From Candidatus Hebobacteria bacterium (lineage in GTDB: Bacteria > Armatimonadota > Hebobacteria > Hebobacterales > Hebobacteraceae): a stretch of DNA of 6,611 nt. Made by a program: the position numbers and the translations under genes. Below are positions 6,435 through 6,611 of this stretch, in pieces. The stretch lies in NCBI GenBank assembly GCA_029821235.1, contig JALGTT010000213.1, forward strand, positions 1 through 6,611, given 5' to 3'. Under the pieces are notes generated by a model that made no database searches, was not told the DNA's origin, and saw only the letters and a program-made list of their open reading frames with translations. The stretch's first letter is position 1. Each line of letters starts with the position of its first letter.

Positions 6435-6611
6435 TCTCCCTCCGCGTTCTCGTCACCCGTTCGGCCCAGGAAGTCCATGATCCCTCGCGCGATGGCCCTC
6501 GCGGCCCGCTCCCGGAAGTTGTCGTTGAGCAGCCGCTTCTGATCGCCCCAATGATTGATGAACGCAGTCTCCACCAGAATGCCGGGCACGCGGGTTCTGC
6601 GAATCACCGCG
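6431..6611 (-). CDS. N-acetylmuramoyl-L-alanine amidase (Amidase_3), C-terminal part
   Basis: The last 59 residues are visible; the gene continues beyond the window. Amidase_3 enzymes are zinc hydrolases that cut the amide between N-acetylmuramic acid and the stem peptide of peptidoglycan outside the cytoplasm. The fragment reads V-I-R-R-T-R-V-P-G-I-L-V-E-T-A-F-I-N, matching the family's conserved end strand; Glu14 of the fragment is the expected active-site glutamate. It is followed by a typical closing helix (A-A-R-A-I-A-R-G-I-M-D-F-L) and a short acidic tail. The TGA overlaps the GerMN start by four bases, so the two are probably one operon with the amidase first. Confidence 0.88.
   Translation of the reverse strand, partial: AVIRRTRVPGILVETAFINHWGDQKRLLNDNFRERAARAIARGIMDFLGRTGDENAEGE

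Overview
This GC-rich window with densely packed genes looks like a bacterial chromosome. It holds seven genes: three on the + strand at the left (one cut by the edge), one on the - strand, two on the + strand in the centre, and two on the - strand at the right (one cut by the edge). The futalosine route to menaquinone (MqnC), a TldD/TldE pair, a GerMN protein and a cell-wall amidase are compatible with several deep-branching or Gram-positive-related phyla. I cannot name the organism. No mobile element, tRNA, rRNA or CRISPR array was seen.

Region 1 (1-2311, +). The C-terminus of MqnC is followed, with start/stop overlaps of 4 nt and 1 nt, by a purine nucleoside phosphorylase of the MTAP/MTIP subfamily and then by a DNA methyltransferase with an SPPY motif. 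The overlaps suggest one translationally coupled operon. The phosphorylase carries 6-oxopurine residues (Glu171, Asn213), which fits the hypoxanthine chemistry of the futalosine pathway. The DNA methyltransferase is an unexpected third member with no visible endonuclease partner.

Region 2 (2283-3120). An M48-family metalloprotease with a lipoprotein-like signal is encoded convergently to the methyltransferase and overlaps it by 29 nt. It seems to lack the end of its domain. Between it and the divergent tldD lie 145 nt containing a striking 23-bp dyad (3017-3039) and an adjacent small hairpin, both candidate regulatory sites.

Region 3 (3121-5810, +). tldD, with intact zinc ligands, is followed 9 nt later by tldE/pmbA. 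As read here, tldE is broken by an out-of-frame deletion of roughly 45 nt that removes the segment expected to hold its conserved D-x-E-G motif.

Region 4 (5813-6611, -). A cell-envelope pair, an N-acetylmuramoyl-L-alanine amidase (3' end only) and a membrane-anchored GerMN-domain protein, is linked by an ATGA overlap. The GerMN gene has an apparent one-base insertion in a run of five G. It meets tldE tail to tail in a perfect 8-bp inverted repeat containing both stop codons. Three of the four genes in the right-hand two-thirds that can be seen in full (M48, tldE, gerMN) carry lesions. Sequence or assembly errors should therefore be considered alongside real gene decay.
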